DNA of 64,000 bases from Lepidodermella squamata (GCA_047495785.1 JBLDXI010000015.1:4836001-4900000), one strand, 5' to 3'. Counted from the stretch's first letter, positions 1 through 12,000 are shown. Notes: a model not told the origin generated them from the sequence alone. Numbers and translations: made by a program.

Positions 1-482
1 GGAATGGCAGTGATAGCTGAATGTGGCTTCGTTCTCAGCCAAGTTATGTGACGTTTATCCGCGTTTCTGCAGTGAAAATACAGCGATATGGAAAGGACGA
101 CGAGGCAAAATATCAAAAAGCCGAAGCCGAAGAAGGGAATGGGTAAAATGGAAATATCGCTGTTGCTAATATCAGTAGCATCAGGCCGGGCTGTGAGTTC
201 GGCAGATGCAGCTCGCAGTTGGAGTGGAAGCCCACCCTCAGCAGGGTAGTAATGTACAACGGTTGACCGAGTAGGACTGACTGATATCGAAGTTTCAAAG
301 GCCTGAGCCATAGCCGATGAAACGGTCATAACGGCACGGGCGCGTTGCCGTGAATTGGCCGCTGCCGATTTTTGACGGGCTCGTCCAATTCCAGTTCGAT
401 TAGCTTTACTCGCCTTGTTGTTGTTCAAACCTCGGCGATAGTTGGCACTACTTATCATATCGACCTCTCCTCGGTCGCTCAT
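1..482 (-). CDS. Partial single-pass membrane protein, unrecognised (5' part)
   Basis: An open frame starts at an ATG (480-482), preceded by an in-frame TAA, and stays open for 160 codons to the window edge, so the 3' end is missing. The first 60 residues are basic and rich in Asn, Ala and Arg. A Ser/Thr-rich stretch follows, then a clear hydrophobic segment at about residues 117-137 (core FFGFGFLIFCLVVLSISLY) followed by a basic, Cys/His-containing tail. That suggests a type II or tail-type single-pass protein, but I recognise no family. I see no good splice donor within the stretch, so it probably continues as one exon. The in-frame stop upstream, the length and the membrane segment support a real gene; no homology does. 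Confidence 0.45.
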   Translation of the reverse strand, partial: MSDRGEVDMISSANYRRGLNNNKASKANRTGIGRARQKSAAANSRQRARAVMTVSSAMAQAFETSISVSPTRSTVVHYYPAEGGLPLQLRAASAELTARPDATDISNSDISILPIPFFGFGFLIFCLVVLSISLYFHCRNADKRHITWLRTKPHSAITAI

Positions 483-2156
483 GTTGAATTAATTCATGAA
501 AGCTCTCCAAATGTAAGAACAAGTGCACTATTCAAAGGTGAAAACTTCCTATTAAAATGGGGCAGGTAGAGAGAAGTATTTAGAACGCGTGGCAAGAGTC
601 GATTTCAAAAATGGAAAATCAAATCACACCCGCCAACGACATTCGTCGATAATAACTCGAGTTTTTCCGCTACGGCTGGCAATTCAAATACGCACTGGCG
701 GGCCGCAGCTATGACGCCTGGTTTTCGATTTTAAACAAAGGAAAGGAAGCGAAAATAACGAGACGTTCAATTACCTTTCTAAGCGGAACGAAGTTGGCCC
801 ATTACAATATTAGTATAAGCGAAGAAGTAATCATAGAATTTGTATCGTAGAATATATCGTAGAATGGCATTAGTTTTGTGCTTAAAATGTTGAGGTTTGG
901 CTGTGACTTTATTGATGAAGATGAAAATCGAAAGAGGGATTAATCATCACCGATGTTTATTATATGTATAACGTATGGGCGTGTGTGACAGGTGAAAAGG
1001 TGGGTATTCCGAGCATTAAATTAAGTAAAGCCTTATATGAAAGCGATCTTTGCAGTTCTAGTTACGACAGAGCGTGTGCATACTTATCAGCCATTGAAAA
1101 CATAGGTTAGAAATTGCTGTCTCATGATGTCGTTAGTGAGGCTGTACCATTATGAGAAAATAATAACGCTGCGACGGCGGAAATTTATACATGGGGAAAG
1201 TGTAAGTCGCCTACCGCGAATGAGCCGATAGGAGTCGCGTGACCAACTATCGATTTTGATCGCTTAATCATTAAAATAATAATGAGTCGAAGAAGCGACG
1301 TAAAAAAGCGATTCACGCGGCTTTCATCTTCGAGGTTATTTGGCAACAGTTGCTCGTCCTTAATCCCCTGCATTTCTCAGATAATTATCTGCGCGCAAGT
1401 GCGATTGTAATTTTATTCATCGCGACAACTACCCTTGAGAAGCCCTAAGCATGCTGGCTAATCATATTGCCGCGAATTTTTTTGGGGACGCAGCGTAATA
1501 TAAAAGACTTATTTCGTGCTTGAAATGCAAATTGATATATAATGCAATTTTGCTAATGGGTTTCGTTTCGAATTTCATGTTATGAAGTTCCGCCTGTTTT
1601 TTTACGAGCCTTCAATCGACCTGGAAAATAATGAAAAATGGCACTCCCTCATCTCCAGTAGCCCGAATTGCATCAGCATCAAATCGTGGTTCAACCCTCG
1701 CGTCGAAACTTAGGTATGGGCGGAACGGAATTTCCTGTAGTTTTTGTTTTGCCAATTTTCGAGTCACGATTTACTCCTGAAGCCCTGTAATTTGATCCAA
1801 CTGCGGATGAGCTAGTGCAGCTTAAAACAGAAGGACAACATTTTCAATTCAACTTTATTTTCGAATTGCACTGCCGAAACATGAAAATATTGAAAATGTA
1901 GACATTCGAGCTTCCTTAAAATTATTATTATTATCAATTTTTGATGCAGAGAACCACCAACGCGAATAAAGAGAAAAACGCGAAAAAACTGAACTTGAAT
2001 ACAATAATAGTTGACCGAAAACGAGATATCACGGCGCGCTTCGAACGACCGTCGTCACAAACCAAAACAAAGTAAAAGCTACAAAACACGCACAAATAAT
2101 TGTACTAGCTGCATTGCATCGGGCGGGAAATTTGTCGTGATTCCATGAAATCGGCC
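483..2156. other. Intergenic, 1.7 kb
   Basis: AT-rich sequence between the start of the left-edge gene and the 3' end of UBE2J1. The short open frames here have no family resemblance. A TATAAAAG-like stretch lies near 1499 but drives nothing I can identify. No repeat or RNA gene was recognised. Confidence 0.5.
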
Positions 2157-3327
2157 TCATATCAGAAAGAACCGGTCGATGAAGCGGGTTATCGTCCAAG
2201 CCAGCAGGATGATAGCGAAAAGGAACGCCGAGGCGCGGCGCTCGCGGTGTTGCTGCTGCGCTATCAGATCCGCTGGTGTCAAATTTTGAACCGGAGGCGG
2301 CGGCTGGGCAGGCTGAGCTGCCGGACCCTCAAGTCGCGGCTGGTTAACTGCACCGGCCACAACCGCGGCCACGGCGGCTTGGTGGGCGTAGTAGGACGCA
2401 TAGTTGAAAATCGACTGGTAAAGAAATGGCAGATACGCCGCGGCTACGTAAGGTGGTGGCGTGTTTCCTATATTTTGATTACCAAATGACGGAAAGGCGG
2501 CTTGAAATTGAGAAAAAGCCGATGTTAAGTTGGGCGGCTGGTTTTCGCTGGTTGACGCCTCGGTTTGAGCCTGAGCTGGTTCGTTTCGTACTTCCTCCTG
2601 TTTAGCAACCGGTTCGCTAGGCGCCGGTTGTTGCGCCGCACTCGACGACTCTGAAGCAGCAGAACTGGTCGAGCCGGGGGCTGGTTTGAGCAAATGGCCC
2701 GAAAGCGCGCCGCAGTCCGGGCAGGTATAAGACCGTGATTTCGCGGCTAATTTCTTCCGCTCGTCCACCGGATAGTCGAGGCTGCCAATCGCACCAGCGC
2801 CGGGGGTAGGCAAGAAAGCTATAAGTGCAACTAAGGCGGTTCGGATCGACCACGACGGCTGCCAGGTTTCCGGGTGATGGCCTGAGATGGACAGGCAGAT
2901 TTTGCGATTTGTTTCAAACCTGCCATTATGAGTCAGCAGAATGAAAGAGGGAGGGCTGAGCGGGTAGTTGGCGGGTAAAATGATACGGCCGTGATAAAGT
3001 CCACCTAAAAATAAACCATCCAGGTCAAAGTTAACCGAGATAAGTCAACAAACCTTCAAATTCGCTAGCATTAGGCCCGGCTATGGTGAAATGCCACTCG
3101 AACAAGTTATCTTCCAGCGGGCGCGCCTGATATGACAAAAACAGAAATGTTATCAAATGCTGCGACTCAAAAATAGCGCCACGTACCCAAAACTGGTCAG
3201 TAGGATTTTGTAACTCGCGAGCTTCGTGCAAAAGGCGACGAACAGCCGGATTTCGGGTGTTGTAAGACGGGCTATTCAGATTTATAGGACGTGGACCAGT
3301 CGCATTTTCTCCGCTTTGCTCAGACAT
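2157..3327 (-). CDS. UBE2J1: Ubiquitin-conjugating enzyme E2 J1 (Ubc6e), ER tail-anchored
   Basis: Three exons (3187-3327, 3054-3126, 2157-3004) give 353 aa. UBE2J1 transfers ubiquitin during ER-associated degradation, with its catalytic domain facing the cytosol. Visible features: the family string PLEDNLFEWHFT, the HGRIILPANYPLSPPS backside region, the active-site Cys in NRKICLSISGHHPETWQPSW, and the diagnostic GAIGSLDYP. A CPDCG zinc-like pair follows, then a long Gln/Pro/Ala-rich linker and a C-terminal hydrophobic tail anchor (FLFAIILLAWTITRFIDRFF). The first intron (60 nt, 3127-3186) is stop-free and in frame, so its retention would insert 20 residues into the UBC fold; removing it restores the conserved PTDxxxAxPLEDN junction. 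A pyrimidine-AG acceptor ends 7 nt upstream of the ATG, only 158 bp after the upstream ENPP stop. Human UBE2J1 is 318 aa, the extra length being in the linker. Confidence 0.95.
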
Positions 3328-3485
3328 ACTCAGCTAAAAGATCTAGCCAATAAAAATTCTGCAAGTCCCAAGCAATGAAAAAAATTACACCCATTTATTG
3401 ACTGAAAAATCGGCACGTAAAATTCTTTGATCACATAAAATTTGAATCATCATCTCTGAAAGATTTCGATTAATCACCAATAAAG

Positions 3486-5144
3486 TTAATCGGCAAGCAG
3501 CTCATCATCACTGCTATCAACATCGAGCTCTTCATCAATCGCATAAATCGTATGCGGGTGATAGACAGGCCGGTTGTTGTTGCAGGTAGCTGCTCGGTAG
3601 CAACCGGACTTGCGACCTCTCGAAATCGGGTGCCCAATGACCAGCTTCGAACGCTGCGCCTTTCTAACGGCACCCAGGCGGCAAATAATGGTAACAACAA
3701 AGGCTAGCATGAGAACAGCTCCGAAGAACAACAGAGTAGCGGCGAGTAGAGGTCGTGAAGATCGATCAACTCCAACCATGTCTGAGATCATTTTTTCAAT
3801 ATCATCCTCGGGGGACTCGTACAAGAAGGACGGCCATTCCTCGGGCGGGTTTTTCAACGCCTGCCGCAGCACTTCTTGCGTTTCACGCCGCGTGCAATCG
3901 GCATCGGGGTGCGGATCTACCGACCACATGGCGCAAATCAAGCAGTACACCTGGGTGTTGTTGAATGGTTGAATGTTAACTCCGTCGGCGAATGACGGGC
4001 CAACGCCCAAGAAAGTCGGGTACATGTTAGCGTAGTGATTGTCGTAGCCATGATTGCCCCACGAAGACACCCCAACAGGCCTTCGCCGCAATTCATGCGA
4101 TCGCTTATCATTAACAACAATTTCGGTCAAAGGTTGCTTGCCCTCAGGGGTACTCCACGATAAATAATAGCCGTCGTCCAAGAAGTAAACCAGGTCGAAA
4201 ATTCGGCGGTTATGGCTGAAATGTTCCGAAGCCGGGGCAGCCTCCCATTTGTGGTAAACTCGCATGTTGTTAGCCAGGCTCAAATTTTGAAAAACTGCGT
4301 TTTCGTAACCCTGCTTGACATCGATCGTTGCATCGTAAACTGTGATAACCGAGGTATCGACGAACATTGGTAGATAAATAACTTTATTCGAATCGACTTC
4401 GCTCATTCCGTGATCAGCTGTAATGATAATGCTAGTATCATCTGAAAGACCTGCCTTCTTCAGCGAGGTTAACAAATAGCCAATGACCTGATCGATCCGT
4501 TTAATGGCGGTGACGATCTGAGGCGAATTCGGCCCGTAAGAATGGCCTACATTGTCCAGCTCTTCGAAGTACAAAATTCCGAGAGAATAGTCGTCTTGAA
4601 CTAATTTCGGAATCAGCATATCAATACGGTCTTCATACGCGACCGAACCATTCCACGGAACGTAGTAATCAGCTGCCTGGCCTTTGTAGTAGAAACTGGC
4701 GAAAGGCCACATTATGACTGCAGATTTTCCGACATTTTGCCGGGACAGAGTTACCCAAATCGGTTCCGCCGAATCATTCATCCAGCGGGTGTCCTTCACA
4801 AAATTACCATCGTCGTAATTTTGCTCGGTTCCGTTGATTTCCGCCCACGCTGAGAAGCTTTCCTTCAACACCGGGTCATACATGTCGTTGCCGATCATGC
4901 CGTGATCGTCGTTGAACCGGCCCGTTGCCAAGGTTACGTGGTTTGGTATCGTGATGGTCGTGTACTGGTTTCGGATTCCTTTGTAAGCGAACGTGCCTTT
5001 AGCCTTTAGAGCTTGCAAATTCGGGGTCGGGTGAAGCATCATGTAGTCCCAACGAAACGCGTCGCATGAGATTAGAATAGTTTTCATACGACCTTGCGCA
5101 GCGCAAACCGTCGAAAGAAAGGCAACGACGAGTAAAAGCTTCAT
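3486..5144 (-). CDS. ENPP-type ectonucleotide pyrophosphatase/phosphodiesterase, copy 1
   Basis: An intronless 552-aa type I membrane enzyme that hydrolyses extracellular phosphodiester or nucleotide bonds using two zinc ions. The start is the ATG at 5142-5144, giving a signal peptide (MKLLLVVAFLSTVCAAQG). Alkaline-phosphatase-fold motifs in order: ISCDAFRWDYM (metal Asp), TTITIPNH (nucleophile Thr), FEELDNVGHSYGP (metal Asp and His), ITADHGM (Asp-His pair) and WGNHGYDN (last metal His). Several NxS/T glycosylation sites are present. A C-terminal membrane segment (LLFFGAVLMLAFVVTIIC) and a short basic then acidic tail resemble the ENPP4/ENPP5 layout. It is the downstream partner of a tandem pair with copy 2. 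All catalytic residues look present; substrate cannot be read from sequence. Confidence 0.93.
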   Translation of the reverse strand: MKLLLVVAFLSTVCAAQGRMKTILISCDAFRWDYMMLHPTPNLQALKAKGTFAYKGIRNQYTTITIPNHVTLATGRFNDDHGMIGNDMYDPVLKESFSAWAEINGTEQNYDDGNFVKDTRWMNDSAEPIWVTLSRQNVGKSAVIMWPFASFYYKGQAADYYVPWNGSVAYEDRIDMLIPKLVQDDYSLGILYFEELDNVGHSYGPNSPQIVTAIKRIDQVIGYLLTSLKKAGLSDDTSIIITADHGMSEVDSNKVIYLPMFVDTSVITVYDATIDVKQGYENAVFQNLSLANNMRVYHKWEAAPASEHFSHNRRIFDLVYFLDDGYYLSWSTPEGKQPLTEIVVNDKRSHELRRRPVGVSSWGNHGYDNHYANMYPTFLGVGPSFADGVNIQPFNNTQVYCLICAMWSVDPHPDADCTRRETQEVLRQALKNPPEEWPSFLYESPEDDIEKMISDMVGVDRSSRPLLAATLLFFGAVLMLAFVVTIICRLGAVRKAQRSKLVIGHPISRGRKSGCYRAATCNNNRPVYHPHTIYAIDEELDVDSSDDELLAD

Positions 5145-5704
5145 TTTTACCAACTAGATTTAACAATAGGCTGAATTTAATTGCTGCAAAATTTCACAGG
5201 CAAGCAAGCGATTCAGGGCGGGAAAATGTAGGCCGAAAATTCCACTCGAGAAAAAACGTCCAATGAATCGGCAGATAAGGCGCGCAGGGCAAGCAGTCCG
5301 ATAAGCTCAGGGCGTGTAAACATCTCCATTTCGATGAATTTATCAGCCAGCTTGAAAAATAACAAGATAACACGGGAAATTCTAGAAAACAAAAAGAAGA
5401 CACAATTACACAACGAACTTTATTGTTTAAAATAGGACAGTTGATGCACGAAGGACGCGGATGTAACCGGTAAAACATTAAATTCCACATGTAGCAAACG
5501 AGTTATTTTTACCCAAATAGGTTCAGATTGCATCACAAAAAAAGAAAAGAAACAGATTCATTAAATTTCCATCAGCATCGTGTGAAACTTCCGCAAATTG
5601 TAGCAGTTTACAACATATAAGCGCATACAACCAAGGAATTCGCCGAATAAAATGAGTGAATGTGTCCATAAAATTAAGATCACAGAAATAGAATTGGTAC
5701 CAAA
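5145..5704. other. Intergenic between the ENPP copies
   Basis: AT-rich 560 bp with only short open frames of no recognisable family. The 5' side of copy 1 has an AG acceptor-like CTAG a few bases before its ATG. Nothing else is supported. Confidence 0.5.
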
Positions 5705-7327
5705 TTAGTTGACACACGAATCATCGTCGTCGAAATTGCCGCTTTCTTCGTTGACCTTAGCAAGAAGAGGGTCTGGCTTGTGGCATCCCATACGGTACCT
5801 TGGTTTCGGGCGATTGCCGTTAACCATCTGACGTCTAGCCTTGCGAAACATAGCGATTCCACACATGGCGACAATGATGCTCAAACACATGAACAAAGCG
5901 CCCAAGGAAATAAGGAACACGGCCAGGAGAACGCTGTGCTCACGATTAGGATAGCCAAAGTATTCAAGAATGTACTCGCACGAAGATTTGCGCGGCCAGT
6001 CAGTCGGCGGGTCTGTCAAAACTTGGTGCATAACATGGGGTGTTTCATCGTTACCACACTCAGCAAGGGGATGCGGTTGCACACGGTTAATGGCGCAAAT
6101 CAAACAGTAGATTTGCGTGTTATTGAACGGCCTGACCTCAACACCCTTGTGAATCGAAGGCCCAGCGGCGATGAAAACCGGCCACATGGTTTCGTAGCGA
6201 TTGTCATAACCATGACTGCCCCAAACAGAGCTTTTCAATGGCTCTTGTTCTGAACGACGATCATTTATCTCAACTTTGGCATCGCCGACAACCGGCTTTT
6301 TGTCTTTGGGGTAGCTCCACGACAAATAATAGCCTTGGTCGAGGAAGTAAACGATGTCGAAGATACGGCGATTGTGGCTAAAATGCTCCATTGCGGGTAG
6401 GGCTTCGTACTTTCTGAAAATTCGCAGGTTCGGGGCTCGGCTCAAATTGGCGTAAACTTCGTCGACAAATCCCGGCTTCACCCATATATGCTGGTCGTAA
6501 ACCGTGATTTTAGACGTATCAACGTAAAGCGGCAAATAGACGGCGTTCTCCGACTTGATTTCAAGCATTCCGTGATCAGCTGTTATGATAATGTCGATGT
6601 TCTCGGGCCACATGCCGGCGGATGACAGGGTTGACAAGAGGTAGCCAATGACGTCATCGATTCTATAAATTGCTTGAACAATTTGCGGCGAGTTTGGGCC
6701 GTAAGCATGACCTACATTGTCCAGCTCTTCAAAGTACAACACGCCAAGAGTGTAATCGGGTTGGCGCAATTGCGAAACCAGCAAGTCGACTCTTCGCTCG
6801 TAAGTAACCGAGCCATTCCAGGGGATCACGAAATCAGCAGAGGCGTCATTGTACTTGTACGTAGAGAAGGGCCACATCACAACAGCGGATTTGCCAGCAT
6901 TTTGACGTGCAAGCGTGACCCAGATCGGTTCAGCCGTATTGTTCATCCAGCGTGTGTCTTTGTCGTAATTGCCATCGTCGTAATTTACCTCGGATCCATT
7001 GATGTTTGCCCAAGCGGTAAATGATTCGTTCAACACAGAATCCCACATATCATTGCCAACGATACCGTGGTCATCGACATTACGACCAGTAGCTAAGGAG
7101 ACGTGATTTGGGAGAGTTATCGTCGTGTATTGATTGCGAATCCCCCATTTAGCATAAGCACCTTTAGAAATCAAATAGCCGATGTTTGGAGTTGGCTTGC
7201 CCAGTACTTGCATGTAATCCCAGCGAAAAGCATCACATGATATTAGCAGTGTCTTTTTCGATCCAGCCAGCACCATGGAGAAAAGAACGCAGCATAATAT
7301 ACAGACTCTGATCACCGGAGAAACCAT
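5705..7327 (-). CDS. ENPP-type ectonucleotide pyrophosphatase/phosphodiesterase, copy 2
   Basis: An intronless 540-aa tandem paralogue of copy 1 with the same architecture: signal peptide (MVSPVIRVCILCCVLFSMVLAG), phosphodiesterase domain, juxtamembrane Cys-rich region, one C-terminal membrane helix (VFLISLGALFMCLSIIVAMC) and a short acidic tail. Motifs ISCDAFRWDYM, TTITLPNH, FEELDNVGHAYGP, ITADHGM and WGSHGYDN retain the metal ligands and nucleophile Thr. The open frame extends 23 codons further upstream, but only from GTG, so the ATG at 7325-7327 is taken as the start because it places the signal peptide first. Both copies lack introns, unlike most neighbours, so they either duplicated from an intronless ancestor (possibly a retrocopy) or lost introns early. 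An AAG acceptor-like site lies just upstream of the ATG. Confidence 0.93.
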   Translation of the reverse strand: MVSPVIRVCILCCVLFSMVLAGSKKTLLISCDAFRWDYMQVLGKPTPNIGYLISKGAYAKWGIRNQYTTITLPNHVSLATGRNVDDHGIVGNDMWDSVLNESFTAWANINGSEVNYDDGNYDKDTRWMNNTAEPIWVTLARQNAGKSAVVMWPFSTYKYNDASADFVIPWNGSVTYERRVDLLVSQLRQPDYTLGVLYFEELDNVGHAYGPNSPQIVQAIYRIDDVIGYLLSTLSSAGMWPENIDIIITADHGMLEIKSENAVYLPLYVDTSKITVYDQHIWVKPGFVDEVYANLSRAPNLRIFRKYEALPAMEHFSHNRRIFDIVYFLDQGYYLSWSYPKDKKPVVGDAKVEINDRRSEQEPLKSSVWGSHGYDNRYETMWPVFIAAGPSIHKGVEVRPFNNTQIYCLICAINRVQPHPLAECGNDETPHVMHQVLTDPPTDWPRKSSCEYILEYFGYPNREHSVLLAVFLISLGALFMCLSIIVAMCGIAMFRKARRQMVNGNRPKPRYRMGCHKPDPLLAKVNEESGNFDDDDSCVN

Positions 7328-9137
7328 CTCACAACTTATTAAGAAACTAAAGAAAAGTTTGAGAACCGATAAATACAAGTCTGTCAATAGATTCACGACT
7401 TGAGGTAGCAGTAATGCCTAATTCCCAATACAAATGCGGTATGCGGTAAATACCAAAAAATTATGGGAGTATTCCACCTCTATACTCTTTATATTCTACT
7501 CTTAAGAAAAACTGTAAAAAGCAGTAGATACCATGTATCTTCGATCTTCGCAATTCGCAATCCAAATCGGGATGAAGTTGAGGACAATAACCATAGGATG
7601 GAATAAATGGCGGGATTTGAAGACAATTTTGCTATCCTGCTATCGTGCTAACAAAAACTTCTGCTGAAAACTGAAAGTTCTGACGATAAATCCAGGATCT
7701 AAAACTCTCAACCTTTGACCTGGTTGATCGTAGAAATATATGTCAGCTTTTTTACAAAAATTACAATTTCAAATTATTTATTAAAATGCAAGAAATGGTT
7801 GAAATAAAAATTTAATATTAATTTTTGTCGTACGTCCTTGCTGCGTCATTTCGGTGAAAAAGTCCGCGATGCGCGAGGTGCGATCTCTTAACCTCGGCCT
7901 GTGATCCGTGATTTGCATGTTATTAGTAAAAATGTTATTCTTGTTACACCACTGAAGATGATCATATTCTTTTGAGAGGAACACTGCGCGAGTAATTCCG
8001 GCCTGCTGGCTCTGGCAAACTAGTCGCAGGTCGTTAGGGAAAATTCTTTTTGCATTAAATTTCGCCTGAATCTTAGGCGTACATGGCCTTTCATGGAAAC
8101 GAAGATTACCTAAATTGTAAGTGGCAACCTTAACATCGCTGACTCGTAGAATATGCCTGACGTTTTGCTGCGGTTGAAAGAAGCGAGCTTTGAAGAAGAT
8201 TAGGATTATGAATTAGGATTATGAATCAGCGCGGTTTATAGCCGAAACGCCGATTACTTTATTGTTATATTTTTCCGCTACAGTTACTGTTCTCCTGATT
8301 CGAGAGCTACTTCTTAGAAGTTCGAAAGCATTCGATATTTGATAGCTGTGAACCATCAAGGTGTTCCATTTCCCTTGTTTTTCGGTCTTAAGTTGATCCC
8401 AATCCCAAAAAGCCGAAACGCTACGCTGACTGCTGTCATCTTGCTTCAAGCATAAGCAAGACCAAAATAACTTCAAAGACTAAGGGCAGAATGAGTGTGA
8501 TATCTGCGCAGAACATATCGACACCTATTTATTCGTCATTGGAACAAGGACCGACGAAAAACGGGTTAAGAACATAAGGAATGCTTACCGAGATAATAGC
8601 TCAAACTAATGCGCGAAACTCCGGCATGAAATTGAATAGTCTCGTGATTGCTATGATGACAAACCTGATGAAATTATTAGGAATTAGGAATTGTGTCTTC
8701 AGCATAACTTCTGCATCGTCCTGTATGCTGTAACTTTCTTGTTTCTGCAGATTTTGACGCATCACCTCTTTCACAGCATGACATGTCCCAACAACAATAT
8801 TTTGTGTTGTAATACCAATGAGAGGGTCAGGGAAATGTTTTAATAGGGAGACCGCGCGTAATGAAAATCAATGATACGTTTTTCCTACTCGCGCTGATAA
8901 GGCGCGCTTTTACACCTGCGTGAGCTTTCGCATTCAAGTACCTTTGCTGCTATAGCAATATTACATTATTACAACTACTCTAGAACTAAAAACCGCGACA
9001 CGGCGCTCACGTTATTTTTTTGCTTCATAAATGCGACATGAATTCGCGGTCTAGTTTTGCTGGACATTTTTACGTTAATAAATAAAAAATGTCCTGTCCT
9101 CTTATTCAGGGTCGACAGCTGATCCCGGCGCGTCGCC
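7328..9137. other. Intergenic, 1.8 kb
   Basis: AT-rich spacer between the divergently transcribed ENPP and ABCG genes. Open frames at 7781-7984 and 8219-8476 (minus) have no family signature and no conserved splice context. No RNA gene or repeat was recognised. Confidence 0.5.
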
Positions 9138-9145
9138 TATAAAAG
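9138..9145 (+). promoter_or_regulatory. TATA box of the ABCG gene
   Basis: TATAAAAG in a GC-rich setting (CGTCGCC upstream), 70 nt before the ATG at 9215. This leaves a short 5' untranslated region of roughly 40 nt if transcription begins about 30 nt downstream. Confidence 0.75.
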
Positions 9146-9214
9146 AAGCTTCCATTCAGCTTGAACATCATTTCATCACAACTTTAACATTCTAAGATTA
9201 TTGTTTACAATTAA

Positions 9215-12000
9215 ATGTCAGTTGTAACGGTTCAGCCTAAGGAGGCAGTTACCCTCTCTTGGGAAAACATCAATGTTACTCTCCCAGCGAAAAAATCATT
9301 CTTCAGCCGCAAAGTGACCGCTGATGCGTTGCCAATCCTGCGCAATGGTAGAAATATTAAATTATCACCAGTGAATTATTCGTTCATTTGACCCTTTTTT
9401 TAGTTTCGGGCACCGTCACACCTGGCACCCTGCTTGCTATCATGGGCGCCTCAGGTGGTGGCAAGACAACTCTGCTGAACGTTCTCACAAGCCGTGTGGC
9501 TTCTGACCTGAGAATCGAAGGCTCAATCAAAGTTAACGGACGGGAAATTGGGTCAAATATTACAAAAATGTCGGCATACGTACAGCAGGACGATTTGTTT
9601 GTTGGAATTTTAACAGTCAGGTAGGACAGGCCAATTTATCATCGCTCCAGCTCTATAATCAATCGCAATAGGGAACACTTGTGGTTTCAGGCAATGCTAC
9701 GGATGGATGAAAAAATTTCCAACGAAGATCGCAATAAGCGCATCGACGAAGTGATTCTCGACCTTGGTCTTACGAAATGTAAGGACAGCGTGATCGGCAT
9801 ACCCGATAAGGTCAAATCGATAAGTGGAGGCGAGCGAAAACGTCTGTCATTTGCTTCGGAAATTCTCACTGATCCGGCTCTCATGTTTTGCGACGAACCT
9901 ACTTCGGGTTCGTAAATTTTATTGCTTCCAAGTTTTTTTAATTTTAATTTTATATACTTGAAGGTCTGGACTCTTTCATGGCTGAGAACGTTGTACAAAC
10001 ACTGCGAAATATGGCTAGCAAAGGGAAGACCATTCTTTGCACAATTCATCAGCCGTCTTCGCAAATTTTCAATCTTTTTGACAAGTATGTTCCTAACACG
10101 TGGTCGATGAAGTAGATTTAACATGTTTCGTTTAGTTTGCTGCTTCTTTCGCGAGGTCAAGTTGCTTACATGGGTCCGACGGCAAAAGCTGCTGAATTTT
10201 TCTCAAAACAAGGGCTGAATTGTCCGGCTAATTACAATCCAGTTGGTTTTATACCTCACACACTTGTTTGATTAATATTTTATTGATTTCAGGCTGACTT
10301 CTACATAAATAGCTTAGCCATTGTACCGGGCCAGGAGAAAGACAGCACAGACAAAATTGAGGTTAATAATTATGATCCTGCAGAATAAGATGTTTTATAA
10401 ATTTGTGCACGTTTTCTAGAAAATATGCCGCGCCTTCGAAGATTCAGAAGCTGGAAAAGCGGTGATGAAGGGTTCGCACTTGGAAGGAGCTAATCAAACG
10501 AAGCACGAAATTCACGTTGATTATTCGAAAACCTCGGACTTTCGAACTGGGTTTTTCAATCAATTCCGCTGCGTTGCTTGGCGATCGTTTGTCGTTGCTT
10601 TTCGGGACCGAAATTTATTCTTCGCACGCTTTGGTCAAACTTTGGTTATTGCTCTATTCGCCGGTAAGATTTAAAAATTCTGTTAAAAAATTAAGCCAAG
10701 AACTCATGTTTTAGGCCTACTTTACCTGCGCCAATCCAACGACCAGAAATCGATTCAAAATATTAACGGTGCAATTTTCCTAATAATTGCTAATTCCACG
10801 TTTGGAAATGCTTTTTCTGTCGTCTCGGTTTGTTGGCAAAATTTCTATTATAATTTACTGTAAATAATGTGACATTTACCGCGAACAGTCATTCCCTCTG
10901 GAGATGCCTGTTTTCAAGCGCGAACACCAAAACGGAATGTATTCAACAGCCGTATATTTTATGACAAAAACCATGGCCGATGTGCCCGTCTTCACCTTCT
11001 TGCCGATACTATTTTCTGTCGTGAGTTGAAATTTGTTTCCATAAGGCGAATTCTAGCTTTCTGACAATCAATTCGTAGATCATGTATTGGATGGTTGGAC
11101 TGAGAGATGACGTTAGCGCGTTTTTCATATTTGTCGGCACAATGGTCTACATCACCCACGTTGTCGTTTCATTCGGGTATTTCATTTCCTGCGCAGCCGG
11201 TGACGTGACAATAGCCACTGCTTTGGGCGGGCCTCTTGTCGTCCCATTTATGCTTTTCGGTGGTTTTCTGCTTAACGATGCGTCGGTTCCAGTTTACTTC
11301 ATATGGCTACAATACATGTCGTGGTTCAAGTATGGTAATGAAATTTTGGTCGTAAACCAGTGGCGAAATTTCGGAGCTATCGGCTGCGAGTACGATACTA
11401 CAGCGACGACGATGAGCCCCGAAAAAGCGCAGCAAATGATGATGCAGGGTGGCAACCCGTTTTTAAGGTCGAACGCTACCGTTACGCCACCAATGTCCAT
11501 GGCGGCATCAAGGTGTTTCAAAACCGGCGAAGAAGTCCTGACCAGTCTTAACTACTCAGTGGTAAATAATCTCCCTTAAATTTGAGATTTGATTCTAAGT
11601 TTTCAAATGTCAACAAAACAATTTTTCATTAGAATGGCGTAAGTTGGGAAGTTCGAAGTTGTTCATATAAAGCTATAGGCTAAGATGAGCAAGTGATTTG
11701 CTCTCAAATATGTTGTGCCTATAATTATTATAGGGGCTAAGGTTTGACTAAGAATGTTACCATGTAACAGTCGTATCAAATGTATAAAATCATTGCAACC
11801 TTAACGCCGTTTTTGTCATTAAACAGGACAACTTCCCAAGAGATTTCGGCGCCATGGCAGGACTTTTGGTCGGATTTCGATTAATCGCTTTCATAATTTT
11901 GGCTATTCGTGTTAACAAGCTACCTAGTCCCAGTGCCATGCTGAAATGCGGCGGCGGCAACAACAAAGTCGACAGCAATCCTAAGAGTGAACCGGTGTAA
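9215..12000 (+). CDS. ABCG (White/ABCG) half-transporter
   Basis: Eleven exons: 9215-9347, 9404-9620, 9672-9907, 9964-10084, 10136-10241, 10293-10361, 10420-10663, 10715-10827, 10889-11020, 11079-11561, 11827-12000; 675 aa. It is a membrane half-transporter that dimerises to export lipids, pigment precursors or xenobiotics. The ATPase domain comes first: Walker [14 protein letters not shown]-loop [10 protein letters not shown], signature [16 protein letters not shown], Walker [13 protein letters not shown] and switch His [14 protein letters not shown]. The membrane half follows, with the family sequence [13 protein letters not shown], several helices and a last helix after [12 protein letters not shown]. 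Nine introns are 51-61 nt; the last is 265 nt and holds nothing recognisable. The substrate cannot be told, and White, Scarlet, Brown and ABCG1/4-like subfamilies remain possible. Confidence 0.95.

Noticed and set aside
7328-7396. N-terminal extension of ENPP copy 2
   Set aside because: It begins with GTG, adds a second hydrophobic stretch and displaces the signal peptide.
8219-8476. 85-aa minus-strand open frame in the 7.3-9.1 kb spacer
   Set aside because: No motif, no signal, no splice context; ordinary random open frame.
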